A DNA stretch of 64,000 nt, taken from Orbilia blumenaviensis. Lineage: Eukaryota > Ascomycota > Orbiliomycetes > Orbiliales > Orbiliaceae. The stretch is taken from positions 868,001 through 932,000 of the forward strand of contig JAVHNS010000013.1 of NCBI GenBank assembly GCA_036872755.1, given 5' to 3'. This document shows, in pieces, positions 1-12,074 of this stretch. Position 1 is the stretch's first letter. Each line of letters starts with the position of its first letter. Under the pieces are notes generated by a model. It had not been told where the DNA came from and ran no database searches. It was given only the letters and a program-made list of their open reading frames with translations. The translations under genes were made by a program, and so were the position numbers.

Positions 1-3000
1 GCTAATGAGGGTGCTCAGGCTGGGCTTGCATCGGGGCACTCGGGTGCCCTCATCTCGTACGGGGACGGTAAACTACTGTCTAGAAAATTGTGGGGGTACG
101 GTTTTCTTTTTTGAGTGGTCTTCGTGAGGTGAGTGAGATGAGAAGAAAACTTTTCCTTGCTTCTATATTGGGACCAACTTGTCATAGTGTCTTTGAGACA
201 TCTGGGGATTTTAGGTCGTGGGTTAGCGAAAGTGGTGCTGATGTTTGAACGATCACCAGATCGCACGTTAGGAGACATTCGGAGCTGAATTTCTCGGAGA
301 ATTGTGCGGCCTTCCCTGCATCGAGTTCAGCCCCTCAAAGGCTGTGGATGGCTAGGAGGACCTCTACCTGCCTCTACCAAGACTGACTACTGACTCGGCA
401 TCGAAGCCTTGTCAAGGTTTTGGATGGTCAAAGGCATTTTTTGGACTGTGGCCTAGCCCTGGGTGTGGCTAGAACAAAGGCCTCTGACAGGTTTCTGCGA
501 GACATACCCGCTCGAGGCGTACTTTAGTAGGGGGGAAAAACTCCTGCTGCAGATGTCCGAAACGAAATCTTGGTCTGAGTTCTGGCAAGCCAACAGGAAA
601 CGAGCCCTCGTGTGGGAGTGGACAATTCGAATGGATGGCTGTCTGAGCGTACACCAGCTGCTCGGTCTGTGCAACTAAGAATGTGGACGAACGGACAATT
701 CGATTTATCAGGTGCCAAAATCACCTTGTACCCCCCCCTGCAGATGGGAGCACCCGTTCGAGCCTTGATTGCCGAATCCCCGCCGGAAAAGTTTACCCCT
801 CCAGGAATGGGCTTATGGGTGAACAAACGATGACCATCGATTTCATACTATGGATTGAAATCACTGAGCCAAGAGACTTTCGTCTGACTAGAGGAAAGAC
901 ATACCTTGGAATGTTGATCCTAGGCGACATTTAGTAGTCAGTCCTCGTCATTGAAGTTGGAAGCCCTCGGCCATGTTCCTGGACGTCATGACTTTCCGGG
1001 CAGGGTTTCGAAGAAATTTTCGAATTCCTCCTATTGGCTCGAGGTTCTACGATTCAAAGACAATTTTCTGTGTCCTGAGTCGGTTCTCATGTTTAACATT
1101 GAGAATACTGACCCCCCTTTTGCTTCGACGGGATTTCCCACACACAAGGTGGTGGGATACTCAATTCCAGTAACTCCGTGACAAAGGTCTTCCACTGCCT
1201 GAACCGGCGGCAACGGTTCGGGCGAGCAATCCAAATACTGGAATGACGGGATTTCGACACTAGGATATATCTGGGGAACCTGTCAACGTCCTCTATGCGA
1301 AATATAGCCAAGAAGCGTCAAATTCTTGCATTCAAGTGTTCAAGTGGGCGCCTGAGAATTCTTACATACGACGCACGGATATCCTAGGACAAAACGATCA
1401 AGAAGAGGCGAAACGTTGAGCCATGAACTCCATTTTTGGATAAACAAACTGTGTTTTAGTTGGGTCTTGTTTTTACCTCGTATGCAATTGCTGTACCGAG
1501 TAAGAGAGCCGGTATGCTGGTGGTTGGAATCCAACAGGGTGGCTAAGTTGGACCGATGAGCTGCCGTACGGATATGGTATCGCTACTATTCCAGAATTGG
1601 AACCATGAGGTGTTTAAGGCGGCAATCACAAATTCGCTTTGCTGCCCATTAAATCTGACAGCTGGTACTGGCGAGGAACTGCACGGTCACCTGCTTCGTT
1701 CCATCCCGAATGGCCGGCTTTTGGGGTAAATCTAATGGATCCAAGGACCAGACCCTGTCCATATATTCCTATATTGGTGTGCCATATACCTGCTAGCGTA
1801 TAGCAGGGTTGATGGTGCAAAGACTCCTACACGATCCGGCCATGGGTATCATGGCCAAGTCGTACGGTTAGCGAGATAGCGCCTCATCTTGCCTTAATCT
1901 AACCGATGAGGTCGTGATCCGTGCCAAAGTTGAATCTCGAGCGAAATGGGAGGGCCACCTTGAGATCTTTCTGGGAGAAGGTGCGGCATGCATGTCCACT
2001 AGACTTCACCAGATTGGTATTATTCCATTACTCAGCGGCTCGCCATCGATATGATCCGTGCGGCCCAATGCCCCTATCTGAGTAGCGAGCACCGTTATCC
2101 ATATGCGTCGACACCTTTCCCACCATAATGGAGGTTTGCAATGTTAGTTTGGGGGCCTAGTCGATGGTATGAAGCCTTGATTCGAGGGCTCGACTTTCCT
2201 GCTGTGAGGTTGAATTGCCCCCGGTCTATCTAACTAGGTATTGCCACAACCGTCTATAACCCCAAATACCAGCTCTCCATACTAATTTCGTGCGATTCTG
2301 CTTCGTTAGCTTTCCTAGCCAATTGAGGTGGATGTTTCATTTGGCACACAACCTTATGTCGTTGGAATTTGTCGTGTTGTGGTGTTGCATCCAACAGCGA
2401 AGCAAGCGAATCGGCGCACACTGTGACGGTAACAAAGTATGAACGATCATATAGCACTCCAAAATGGTATCGACGGTTTCAGCTGCACGGCTTCCCAATG
2501 CAAACCGCAGAAAATTACTGAGAATTCGATCCATTGTGGTTAAAGAGTTGTTTCGGGATTGCAGAAACGGCAGGCCCTTGTTCCTGGCTCGTTAGCGAGC
2601 TTCGCGTGGCGGCATCTTATACCTTCGCGGAAAAGAGGGGGTGTTGGACCTGCTGCGACTTCAACATTCCAGCCAAAGTTTAATCTCCATGTCAACATAT
2701 CTGAGCATATCTAGATGCTCGGTAGACTTCATCTCGAGAATTCCAATAAATGTTATGAATGTTTGCGGACGAAATTGCATAGGTATGCTATTGCTACTCT
2801 GCCAATTGATGCCTGGGAGTTTCGACATGGCCATGCATGGTTCAATCGAATTACCCTACGAATCGAATTACTTCGTTGATGCTGACGCTTTTGTGCAGGC
2901 TACACTACCCGTCGGCTAAAATGTCTACACAAAGAAAATAAAATAACTCTTTGAAGATGATCGATCCCTGATATGATAGACGCTAATTGCTATTCCTGAC

Positions 3001-4525
3001 TGGTAGCTGGTCCTGTCGTGCGCACAATTTTTCAAATGTTGCCTCGAAGACGGCTTTATTCTTTGCATGGTTCGAAATATTGTTTTTTGGGCGCACGAGA
3101 AAGAACAAAGAAACAAAGACAACGGCTTTTTACCAATTATAGCCGCACGGCCCGCGTAATTGATACCCAGAAAATATCATATATGTCCAAATATCGGTTC
3201 GATTCCCTCCACAGGGAAGGAAGCCATGGGTGACGAATGCGTCTTGGTAAACTTCGATAGGAATGCATTCCGTTTGGTTCTTTTTTCTTCCTATTACATC
3301 AATTGGATGCGTATGATCCTTCCATTGGTACTAGACGCTTATATCACAAAGCGTCCATACCTGTCGGAGAAATTCCTTGCCACTGCAGATGGGCCTACGG
3401 GAAAAGCAACTATCAGCTGACATGCACAAGGCCCTCCCCTGTTCCACGCAGACTGTCCACAAGCCCAGGTAGCGCCGTATCCCAGACATCTAGATTATCA
3501 GGCGCCTGCTGTGTCGATTCCCCGGATAGGAAATTTCACTGCATCAGTCCACGTTCCTCAATGTGGCGCGTTGACAACAACAATTGAATGAATGCTCTGA
3601 CAATTTGGATCGATACGATGCTTTCTCGGTCACCCGGTTACCTCATTGTCAATCTTCTGGAGACAATGGAATCTTCAGTGTCATGGGAGCCTGTCATTAC
3701 GGACCATGACAATCAATGAAGGGTTTCAAACGACCTCAAATTTGCTAACGATCCGATGAGAGGTTGGATACCCAGATGCCTTGTTATCGAGATTTGTTGA
3801 TACCTTCATGGAATGGTTGAAGGTTCTCATAAATCAGAGTAAACCTCGAGGTGTAGAAGTCCTTCTTTGCTTTCGTCATTGACTGTTGGCTTTTTGTGAG
3901 CTTCGTCTATACGCAGTTCCCGATAGTCATCGTCCAACGAATTACACCACTCTCGTTCCATCGATAACATACTCTCGTTCTTTTTTCTAGTTGCCACTCG
4001 TTTTGCAGTTCTAATCAGGGAACGACCGACTTCGATCTCTTAACCCCAGCAGAGTTTATCGCTTTTGGGTTTCCGTTGGGATCACGCACACCACCTGGGC
4101 GAATCGTCCTCCAACAACCTCAAAAAGTATCTCGCGCGCACACCTGGCCATTCTAGACCCCCACGAGCGATACATAAAGAAAAACTTTACTGTATTAACT
4201 CGAGGAGTGACCTAAAGGGCAAGATCTGCGTCTGCACGGCCTTGAGGACGGTGGGAGAGCGAGTTTAGGTGCGTTGCCGTCACGGTTCTCGACGTATTCA
4301 ATCGCTCCTGCTTCGAAGGGCTCATATTTCTCTGTCTCTGCGGAAGCTGCCGCTATCAAGAGAGGGAAGGAATTAATTCAGCGATTTGATCTAAGGGAAA
4401 AATAGGTCGTCACCGGGTCTTCCATACCTTGGGAGTGTCGAGAGCTGATAGAGTGGTCTTGGTTCCTTTTTTCCCGTTTTGACTTGACGCATTCCTGGGA
4501 AGTATTCCGGGAGACTTAAGTTCAG
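1..4525. other. Gene-poor left flank and wetA upstream region
   Basis: I see no supportable gene here. All open frames are short (under 100 codons), overlap on both strands, lack recognisable domains, and several start with GTG or TTG. I found no tRNA, 5S rRNA or transposon ORF. The last few hundred bases before 4526 are the probable promoter and leader of the plus-strand wetA gene. Confidence 0.6.
3810..4495 (+). promoter_or_regulatory. Candidate AbaA/BrlA-type sites upstream of wetA
   Basis: In Aspergillus, wetA is activated by AbaA, whose element is CATTCY. Matches lie at 4149-4154 (CATTCT), 4490-4495 (CATTCC) and, inverted, 3810-3815 (GGAATG). AGAGGGA at 4361-4367 fits the BrlA element MRAGGGR. 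The motifs are visible in the sequence, but they are short enough to occur by chance. Their use here is inferred only from the downstream gene being WetA. Confidence 0.3.
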
Positions 4526-6802
4526 ATGTGGAAGCAAGACGAGAGTAAGGATGCCTACGCTTCCGAAAACGGGGTTCGGTCTGAATCATGGTGGGCGAAG
4601 GCCTCCGCAGCAGCAGCAGCAGCACCTGGAGAGCAAATTGATTCCTTGCTGACAGAGTACTTGCATGCGCAGCCGACGGCCGAGGGAGGGCCAGAGGGAA
4701 AAGCAAGTGTAGAGGACCAGACCCAACTCCTCAGGGCAAGGTTCGAGCATCCGCACTCGATGGGATCTCACATACCACCCCAAGTGCCCGGGATCGAGAT
4801 TACCACGAGCGAAGGCCACCCTACCTCATCATGGGCTAGACAAGAAGACTTTGAGACAAGCGGGACACCGGATGTGCTTGACGGTGGTAGCGATGGACTA
4901 AAGAATTTCAGGGACGACGACGACGTTGCAGGAGAGGTTGGCGATGCCCATGCCCAAACCCAAGCAGTGATTGCAATGGCCATCGATGGTGTGGGGAGCA
5001 GTTGCAGGCATTATAATTCAGATGCCAAAACGGACGAAGAGCTAATGCGAACCCTAAGCCCGTTGGACTCTACCGCAGACCTTAATAAGCCCAAGGCCGA
5101 CCAATTGCAATCGCCTACTTCACCTTTTCTTGGTGGCCCCCTAGTGAAACCCGAAGGTCCTAATAAACAGGGCTCATCCTCACCATCTCCTGTGAATGCC
5201 TCCTCTCCTGTTGCCTCTCAACCTCAACCACATCATCTTTCCCTTCCTTGTGCTCCAACTCTGCCATCAAACTCCCCCTCTGTTACTAGACTCAAGCCGG
5301 GTTATTTGACGAACTCTACCGCAAGGCGTTCCCTGTCTGCAGTGCAACAGTACCGCCTCTTAGACGAGCGTCAGGCTAAAAGAGCTCCACTTTGGAGACG
5401 ACGAGTTAATTATAAAAGCTCATTATCCGACCCCGAAGAAATGCTCGCAACAGCTCGAACTCAGGCATACGACATACCAAGCCATAACCCAATGACTGAA
5501 TCAATCAGATATCAGGCCCATCTGGAGCCTTCACATTTTCTACACAACAGGGAGCAGTCTGCAACAGATCACGGAGATTTGTTCCCGCTTTCCCCGCCAC
5601 TATCTAGTGCCCGCTCGAGCTTTTTGTGCCCGAACAACAATGTTGCACCTCACATAAACGGCAACTATAACCTGTCCACCGAATCCCTCCCTTCTAACGT
5701 CGAGGCAAATGCTATCAACCTGCTTTCTCGACCTCACAGCATGCCACAACTTCAGGAACAAATGGAAAACCCTTACTCCGCAACTTCACAGGGTCGCCAG
5801 TACCTTCACCAGTCCCCAAGTAATGAGTATCTCTCCCCGGGAAATTCTTTTGATGACCCAATGATGAAGCCTCAGCCACCTCTAAGCGCTTATTCGGGTC
5901 TTAACGCCCCATGTCCCGTCACGGAGCCTTTTGACCTGGAAGACGCTGAAGGATCATCATCCTCCGCTCAAGGGTCCTCGCCTCAGGCTTGGTGGGCCCA
6001 TGGTGCCGGTATCGAACTTGCTCAGGATGGATCTTCGATGCTTTATCCTGCCACTTCTACCCCTTCTGCCACTCCCAGCGCGTTCACCACTTTACCGAAC
6101 ATGTCGCCTAAGCGTCGGTTTAATCAAACACCCTCAAGCGACAACCTGCATAACCAGCTGTTGATGCTTCAGCACCAGCAACAACCCCGTTCACCGATGC
6201 TTGAACAGGATCGAATATACGCATACATGAACGGGCAGCAAACTCATTCAGCAATGCCATCTCCTCCTGGATCTCCTGGCTATTATTTTGGCCCGCAGAT
6301 TACCAGCGATAGTTTCTGCTCCCCAACGAATCCGACGGGTGTCAATTTCATCGACCCATTCAACAACTCAGGGCAACATCAGCCACAGCATCAACAATTC
6401 AACACCTTTCCAAGACGGACTCCGCTTTCAAAGTCGATGCTAGGATACGATGCCCCAGTGCAATCTACTCCACCAATACCCATCCGAACTGTTCCATCTC
6501 ACGCCAGCCATCCCAGTGGTATCACAAGGTCTTCCTATCTACGAAAGACAGGCAGCCTCGGCAGGTCCGCACGTATGCCACCTATGGGCAAGAACGACCC
6601 AAAAGAAGTCTCCTTCGTCAATTTTACTCCTCATGATGCTACTAAAATTTTAAGTGGCGTGGCACCGAGCGGTAGTTCCAAAACCAAGGCACGAAGAGAG
6701 CGGGAAGCTCAAGAAAAGAGAAGAAAGCTGTCGGAGGCCGCAGCAGCAGCCGTCCTGGCTGCTGGAGGTGACCCTTCGGCCATTGAAAACATCGATTTCT
6801 GA
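4526..6802 (+). CDS. wetA: Developmental regulatory protein WetA
   Basis: Single-exon, 758-residue regulator. WetA acts last in the BrlA-AbaA-WetA conidiation cascade and controls spore-wall maturation and spore metabolism in the nucleus. The diagnostic part is the C-terminus, about residues 695-758. It begins VSFVNFTPHD, continues GVAPSGSSKTKARRE and then a basic KRRKLSEAA segment, which closely matches the conserved ESC1/WetA-related domain of Aspergillus WetA. The rest is Ser/Pro/Gln-rich and probably disordered, with an Ala run near residue 30. It is longer than A. nidulans WetA (about 555 residues), as is common for diverged low-complexity N-termini. The start is the first ATG of the frame (4526). 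No splice sites are needed. The next gene is more than 5 kb downstream and convergent. Confidence 0.92.
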   Translation: MWKQDESKDAYASENGVRSESWWAKASAAAAAAPGEQIDSLLTEYLHAQPTAEGGPEGKASVEDQTQLLRARFEHPHSMGSHIPPQVPGIEITTSEGHPTSSWARQEDFETSGTPDVLDGGSDGLKNFRDDDDVAGEVGDAHAQTQAVIAMAIDGVGSSCRHYNSDAKTDEELMRTLSPLDSTADLNKPKADQLQSPTSPFLGGPLVKPEGPNKQGSSSPSPVNASSPVASQPQPHHLSLPCAPTLPSNSPSVTRLKPGYLTNSTARRSLSAVQQYRLLDERQAKRAPLWRRRVNYKSSLSDPEEMLATARTQAYDIPSHNPMTESIRYQAHLEPSHFLHNREQSATDHGDLFPLSPPLSSARSSFLCPNNNVAPHINGNYNLSTESLPSNVEANAINLLSRPHSMPQLQEQMENPYSATSQGRQYLHQSPSNEYLSPGNSFDDPMMKPQPPLSAYSGLNAPCPVTEPFDLEDAEGSSSSAQGSSPQAWWAHGAGIELAQDGSSMLYPATSTPSATPSAFTTLPNMSPKRRFNQTPSSDNLHNQLLMLQHQQQPRSPMLEQDRIYAYMNGQQTHSAMPSPPGSPGYYFGPQITSDSFCSPTNPTGVNFIDPFNNSGQHQPQHQQFNTFPRRTPLSKSMLGYDAPVQSTPPIPIRTVPSHASHPSGITRSSYLRKTGSLGRSARMPPMGKNDPKEVSFVNFTPHDATKILSGVAPSGSSKTKARREREAQEKRRKLSEAAAAAVLAAGGDPSAIENIDF

Positions 6803-9800
6803 CCTGCCGCCATGGGCTTGGATGAATTAACATGCCTTGCCTGTTTACCAATCTGTCCCACATAGGCGTCTTGGAATCTTCAAAAAATCATCCGTTCGGC
6901 TTCTTTCTCTTTTTGCCTTGCTTTTGTCGGTGTTCTGTATACCCTTTTTTGCGGATATCAAAAACTTGGGAAGATTATGTTCAATTATTGGGCTTCTTTT
7001 TTGCTCCTTTTTACGTTAAGGGATTTTCATTGGGTGTTCCACGTTTCACAGCGGTAAACGGGGTTCGATATTGGGATCGGGATCAGACTGGGCTCTTCTT
7101 TTGGTAGTATCAATTATTCTTATTTTATCGATTTCCCTATTGTATTCAAATTCCGGAGATAGCCCCCTGGGGTGTACATGTGATCCTACTACTACTACTG
7201 CTACTACTATTACTACTACTACTACTACTACTACTACAGCACTGGAAATATTTCCTTTCACCACAAAATTTATCTCCTTGTACGATGCCTTCTACCACTA
7301 CGGGCGGGCGAGCCAGAAGGATCTCTACTTCACGTACGGCGTCTCAGACATGTGCTACACGATTTTCATGTTTTCCCTTCTATTTGCCCCTTTCGTGGTT
7401 ATATCAGTACCGGAAGGATAACAACGTCGAAAGTTTCGGGACTAAAGTCGACCGCCTCTCATGCTTTCCTCCCGTGGCACCCACCCGTTTACCTCGAGCC
7501 GGTTCTCGCCAATCTCGTTTTCCACGCCCCGAAGGCTGGCTCGTCGAGAAGCGTGTCATTTTCGTGGCTTCACCGGTTTTCCCGCGGTCTCTCGCAAACT
7601 ATGTTTAATCACTCATTCGAACTCTTTCCACGCTTTCTTTCGACATTTCCCCTTTGCTACCGCGAATACATTATTCTTGCTGTTTTTATTTTTATTTTCC
7701 TATTGCTCTTAATCCTGATGTACACATCTTTTGCCTCACGCGAGGAAAGCCTATATTCTTTTCCACCTTCAAGACACTTTTCAGTTTCTCTAAATTCTAT
7801 TGTAATAGGCTTTACGGCCACCAAACCACTTTTTTCTTGAAGGCTAAACGGCAGCCTTTGGCCTATTTTTTTATTTTCTTATTCCTTATTGCCCTTTCAC
7901 ACTGATTCTCGGCATTTAGCTTGCTTTCTTATTTTCAAGTACATGATTACCTCGTTTTCTTGAATTTTCCTTGCTAGCTTGTTCCTTGATTGCGAATTTA
8001 GCAAGATGGTTGTAACGGCCTATTTCACTTTACCATAAAAACAATAAGTATCAATTATACTAGTATATACATTTGCAGCCAGCCCAATACTATTTTAGAC
8101 CTAAATTCAAAAGTCTAACCAAAGAGCACGGGGTATCCGATGTAAATGGATCGACAGAGATCGTACATAGCCCGATATCTAACCGCAGAACTACAAGGGA
8201 GTGGGGTTTAATTTTCAGAGTCACAAAGTCCCTTCCATTGGGCGGGAAAATCCTTTCCTATCGAGAATTGAAATTTTTATCGACGCTAATGTACTCCTGG
8301 ATCCTAAATTTTCGTTTTATGAACAATGGTTTCTGGCCTCGTAACCGGTGTAAAGGATAATGAGACAATAGGTGAGAATTCTGGCGCCACGTTCTCCCTG
8401 ACAATGAATCTATACCGGGAGGGGTAGAGAGGTTTGAGAATCTAGCGTGGGACTATACTTTTGTATTTTGTAGCAGGGCTGATCGATTGCTATCGAATTA
8501 GCCGGCCGGTGAATGGCGGGATTTGAATAGGAGGGGGTCTCAGAGAAAGAGTCGACTAGACCCGAGATAGTCTGGGCAGTTGACATTCACTGATAGTGAT
8601 AGGGCGATAGCATCGCTTACCCCTCACTTCCTTTGGGTATCTTAAGCCCCCTTCACAGACTATACTCGTACGATTTGTAGTGTTTGATTCATAAAATGTG
8701 ATAGAAGCTAGCAAAGAGAAACACCCTAATTGCTCGACTCGATCCACCGTGGTTCGAGAAACGGGTCCCCATAGGGGGGGGGTAAGGCCCCATTCCTAAC
8801 AATACGGATTCATGAACGAGCGTCACCGGCCAAAGCAAAAACTTTGAAGACTTGCACTGATACAGTTCGCTCCGTCAATCTCTGTATTACAAGCTAGGAA
8901 AACTACCTCCTCTCTACAGTCGCACCCGGAAGTTCTTCAAGGAGGCATACTGTAGAAGTTTAGTATATCTTTAGGCCGCGGCGAGCCCAGATTCTAGGTA
9001 TAACCGGCCCAGACTATCCATGCTTCTCCGGATTTTGGGGCTTCCCATGCATGCCGCTGTCTGTTCCTCCGGGCCGCGGAAAGCCTTTCGCCTCCATGGG
9101 CTGTTTACCATGTATCCAAGAAGGAGCTAGGAAGTCTTGGGATGATCTGCAAAATTTTCTTAGACTGATAATAAAAGCTTACGAAGATAAATTTTCCGAT
9201 TACCAAAGCACTAGCTGTCGAAATAACCAGGGGGGGGGTTATGATCGAGAGATATTACCAGAACTCGTTCAATGGTAAATTATAAATTTAAAATTTAACT
9301 AGCATGCGAACGTTTCTTTAGAATGACAGCTGGAATGTTGAAGATCCTGCGCACGGGAGTTTCCACAATTTAATTTTCCTTTTTAAAACTTTTCCCTTCT
9401 TCCGCTACCAAGTTGCAGAGTCGAATTTTCAGATGTTACGTGCGTCTGACTTTGCTGATCTTTAATCGCGATTAGATTGCGGAACCCTATCTGTATGTAC
9501 TTCTCAGTTGTCTGGATACGTAATTTGGGCTTTGGGAATTTGTTGGGATATGTTGGAAACGGTTTACCTCTTTTTTACTTCTGAAAAAATGCCGAGGCAA
9601 GTTGGGAAGGGATCCGCTGGGAAGGAACCTCGTCATAGCTTGGCTGCGTTGGAGTTCACGTGTGTTGGTAGTGAAGTTATTCCTTAACTCCGAGATGCTG
9701 TGGCTACGGTATCATTGGCTTGGCCTGGAGGCCTTCTATTTCCCATTGCATTTGTGGTGGTGGTGCTTTGACACTTGTGGTTGAGTAACATGAATCCATG

Positions 9801-12074
9801 AAGCATATCACTTTTTGACAGCTCGCCACAGTCCGTTGATTCCGCCGGGCTCTAAGGATCCGAACTAAACAACAACTGCACTAAAAGCCGTCAAAAATAC
9901 TTGGTTCTCTAGATGCTATCTCCACAATTTCAAAAAAAAAAAAAAAGCCTTAGGTGCTCCAAAAACGCTAGGCCGTTTCCTTGTGTAAACCCATGGCGCA
10001 ATATGCGAGATCCGGAGTGAATTGTGGGGCGAAACATCCGTGCAACATCGGTTGACCTCGCCAAAAATCGCAGAATGCTGAAGCGGCTGGGAAGGTGTGC
10101 GCCATAGACAAGATAGGTAAACGCGACGATCTGTCCAGGCTACCAAGAGTTTTAGGAGAATGGTTTAGATCTAGAACAGGATGAGATTCAGAGATCCAGA
10201 AGGACAGTTAATCTACTACACTCTTCCTAATGTCTACGGAACTTTTTCCATTGAGTTCGTAGTACCATACGCTGCTTTTCACGTGTGCATACTAGGATAC
10301 TGTAATTCTCTGGGGGTTTCTTTCTGTATTTACATTTGTCCTGACCACGTATGGTCTTGAAATCCTGCAGACATCGGGTCCATAATATCGCTATGCTAAT
10401 ATGGGGTGCTATTAGAACCCATGTTTTATCGCGCGAAACCCGATGTTAACGTTGCAGCTTGTATACAAATGAATGTTTCTCAATAGACCTGAGAAAACGA
10501 GTAGCTCGCTTGAGAGGCCATAAAGCGGGAGGCGGCACGGAGTTTGGGAGGGTGATAATAAACTCTATTCGGGTTGTTTGAGCGTCTTAGTAGCGGTTTA
10601 AGGTTTTTGTACGAGTATGGGGACATTTAAGATTCGGGGTTCTGCGAAAACCTTTGAGGTTTTGAGTTGTGCTAGTGTAAAGCCTTCAGATGTAAAAGAT
10701 TCAGGAGATTAGGAGCCAGTTAGGAGAGTTTTGATGGGAAGGCTCACGTAGTCCATATAAATCGGAGTGAACTGGCTGAAACGTCTCGAAACACGGCATT
10801 GATGGGTTTGACTTCAAACCAATGTAACGCGATGGGGCACATAGGCTGTCATATGTGAATCTTTGATTTACTGCCACATAAGACTGAGCTCCTATCACCT
10901 TAAAAACAGGTTCGATTCCAATCACCCGCGGTTTCGTTGCCCTTAAACATTTAGCACCATAAGAATGGTTTTATCGAACTATCATCTATCATTTCTGTGT
11001 ATATCGCAGCTTTCGACGTTGAAATTGTGTTGGCTGTGTGGCATTTATTTGTGTTACCTTCCAGCCAATTAGTTAACCTACAGACCAGAAAGTTGAGGTA
11101 TATCTTGCTAGCCTGCAATTGCTTTGCTTTATATTTCTAAAGATGGCAGGTTGATACACGTAGGCATTGACCTATGTTAGTCTTTGGAAAATACTTGCAA
11201 TTGATCATATGGAAAACCTTAGTATAAGATACTAAATATGAATAAGTCTCATTCTAGGCATTCCGTTGCGTGTTAAATTAGAGCTCTACGAGACCCGGCT
11301 ATATCTATAATACATTTTGAAGGCACAGCTAGTTCCAGGACCTATATCAGGAACAATAAGCTCTATTGTTTCCAGAATTCAGCGTTAAAAGATGCAGGAG
11401 CCTATGAAGCAACTTATACATCCATTATCCAAATTAGTCCCACTCCCAGGTTATTTGTGAGCACGGGTATGCATATACCCCTACTGGTATACCGGTTCTG
11501 TGAGTTTGGGTTTGGTGGCGCATTGGATCTAAAATTGGATCACGGTTTAAAATCCAACAAAGTTAAGGTAGTTAATAGTCATACGATGGCGCAGCAATTG
11601 GGAACATTCGCTACGTAATCCATCAATATCACTGTGATTCGATGAGCCCGGATGCGAGTGTAAAGCTATATCAGCGATGAAACAATCTATGTAAACGTTT
11701 CTTCGTTATATGTTATTAAATGAAGGCTGCGAACGAGAAGGTTTATAGCCCTACAAATAATTTGAAGACTCCATTTTGTGTTTAGGTTGCACAGACCACT
11801 GTACTTGAGACTAGCCAATAGAAACTAAATAAGTTAGTGATCTAGTTAACAGGGTTATGCAAAAATCTGTCGGTGTCATGGCGAAACCCTTGAACGGTCT
11901 ATTTGCCAGCCTACTCGCCCACTGACTCAAATATTCGAGTTTTAGCAGGTAGAAGCTATCCTAAAGCATTGTATCCTATAGTTCGATACTTGTGCATCGA
12001 TCTAAATGCAGACTAAAATGAATATGGATATATATACACCGACATATTTACAAGTATACTATCTTATAATACAG
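6803..12074. other. Long AT-rich intergenic region
   Basis: About 5.3 kb between convergent genes. Positions 6,900-7,950 are strongly T-rich on the plus strand and include a trinucleotide microsatellite; this is the likely wetA 3' flank. Positions 8,000-12,060 are AT-rich without a credible ORF, and there is an A15 run near 9,932-9,946. No RNA gene or transposon coding remnant is seen. Confidence 0.55.
7186..7237. repeat. (CTA)n trinucleotide microsatellite
   Basis: Imperfect CTA/TAC repeat of roughly 17 units, with single-base interruptions (CTG near 7198, TAT near 7209). It lies about 400 bases downstream of the wetA stop. It makes poly-Thr, poly-Leu and poly-Val shadow frames that are not genes. 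Confidence 0.9.

Noticed and set aside
1..4400. Several 60-95 codon frames in the left flank
   Set aside because: No length, domain, splice or composition support; many start with non-ATG codons.
7071..7608. Open frames of 116 and 142 codons rich in Thr or Leu
   Set aside because: They are read-throughs of the (CTA)n microsatellite and T-rich flank, with no conserved features.
10911..10930. GGTTCGATTCC resembling a tRNA T-loop
   Set aside because: The flanking stem does not pair and no cloverleaf can be drawn.
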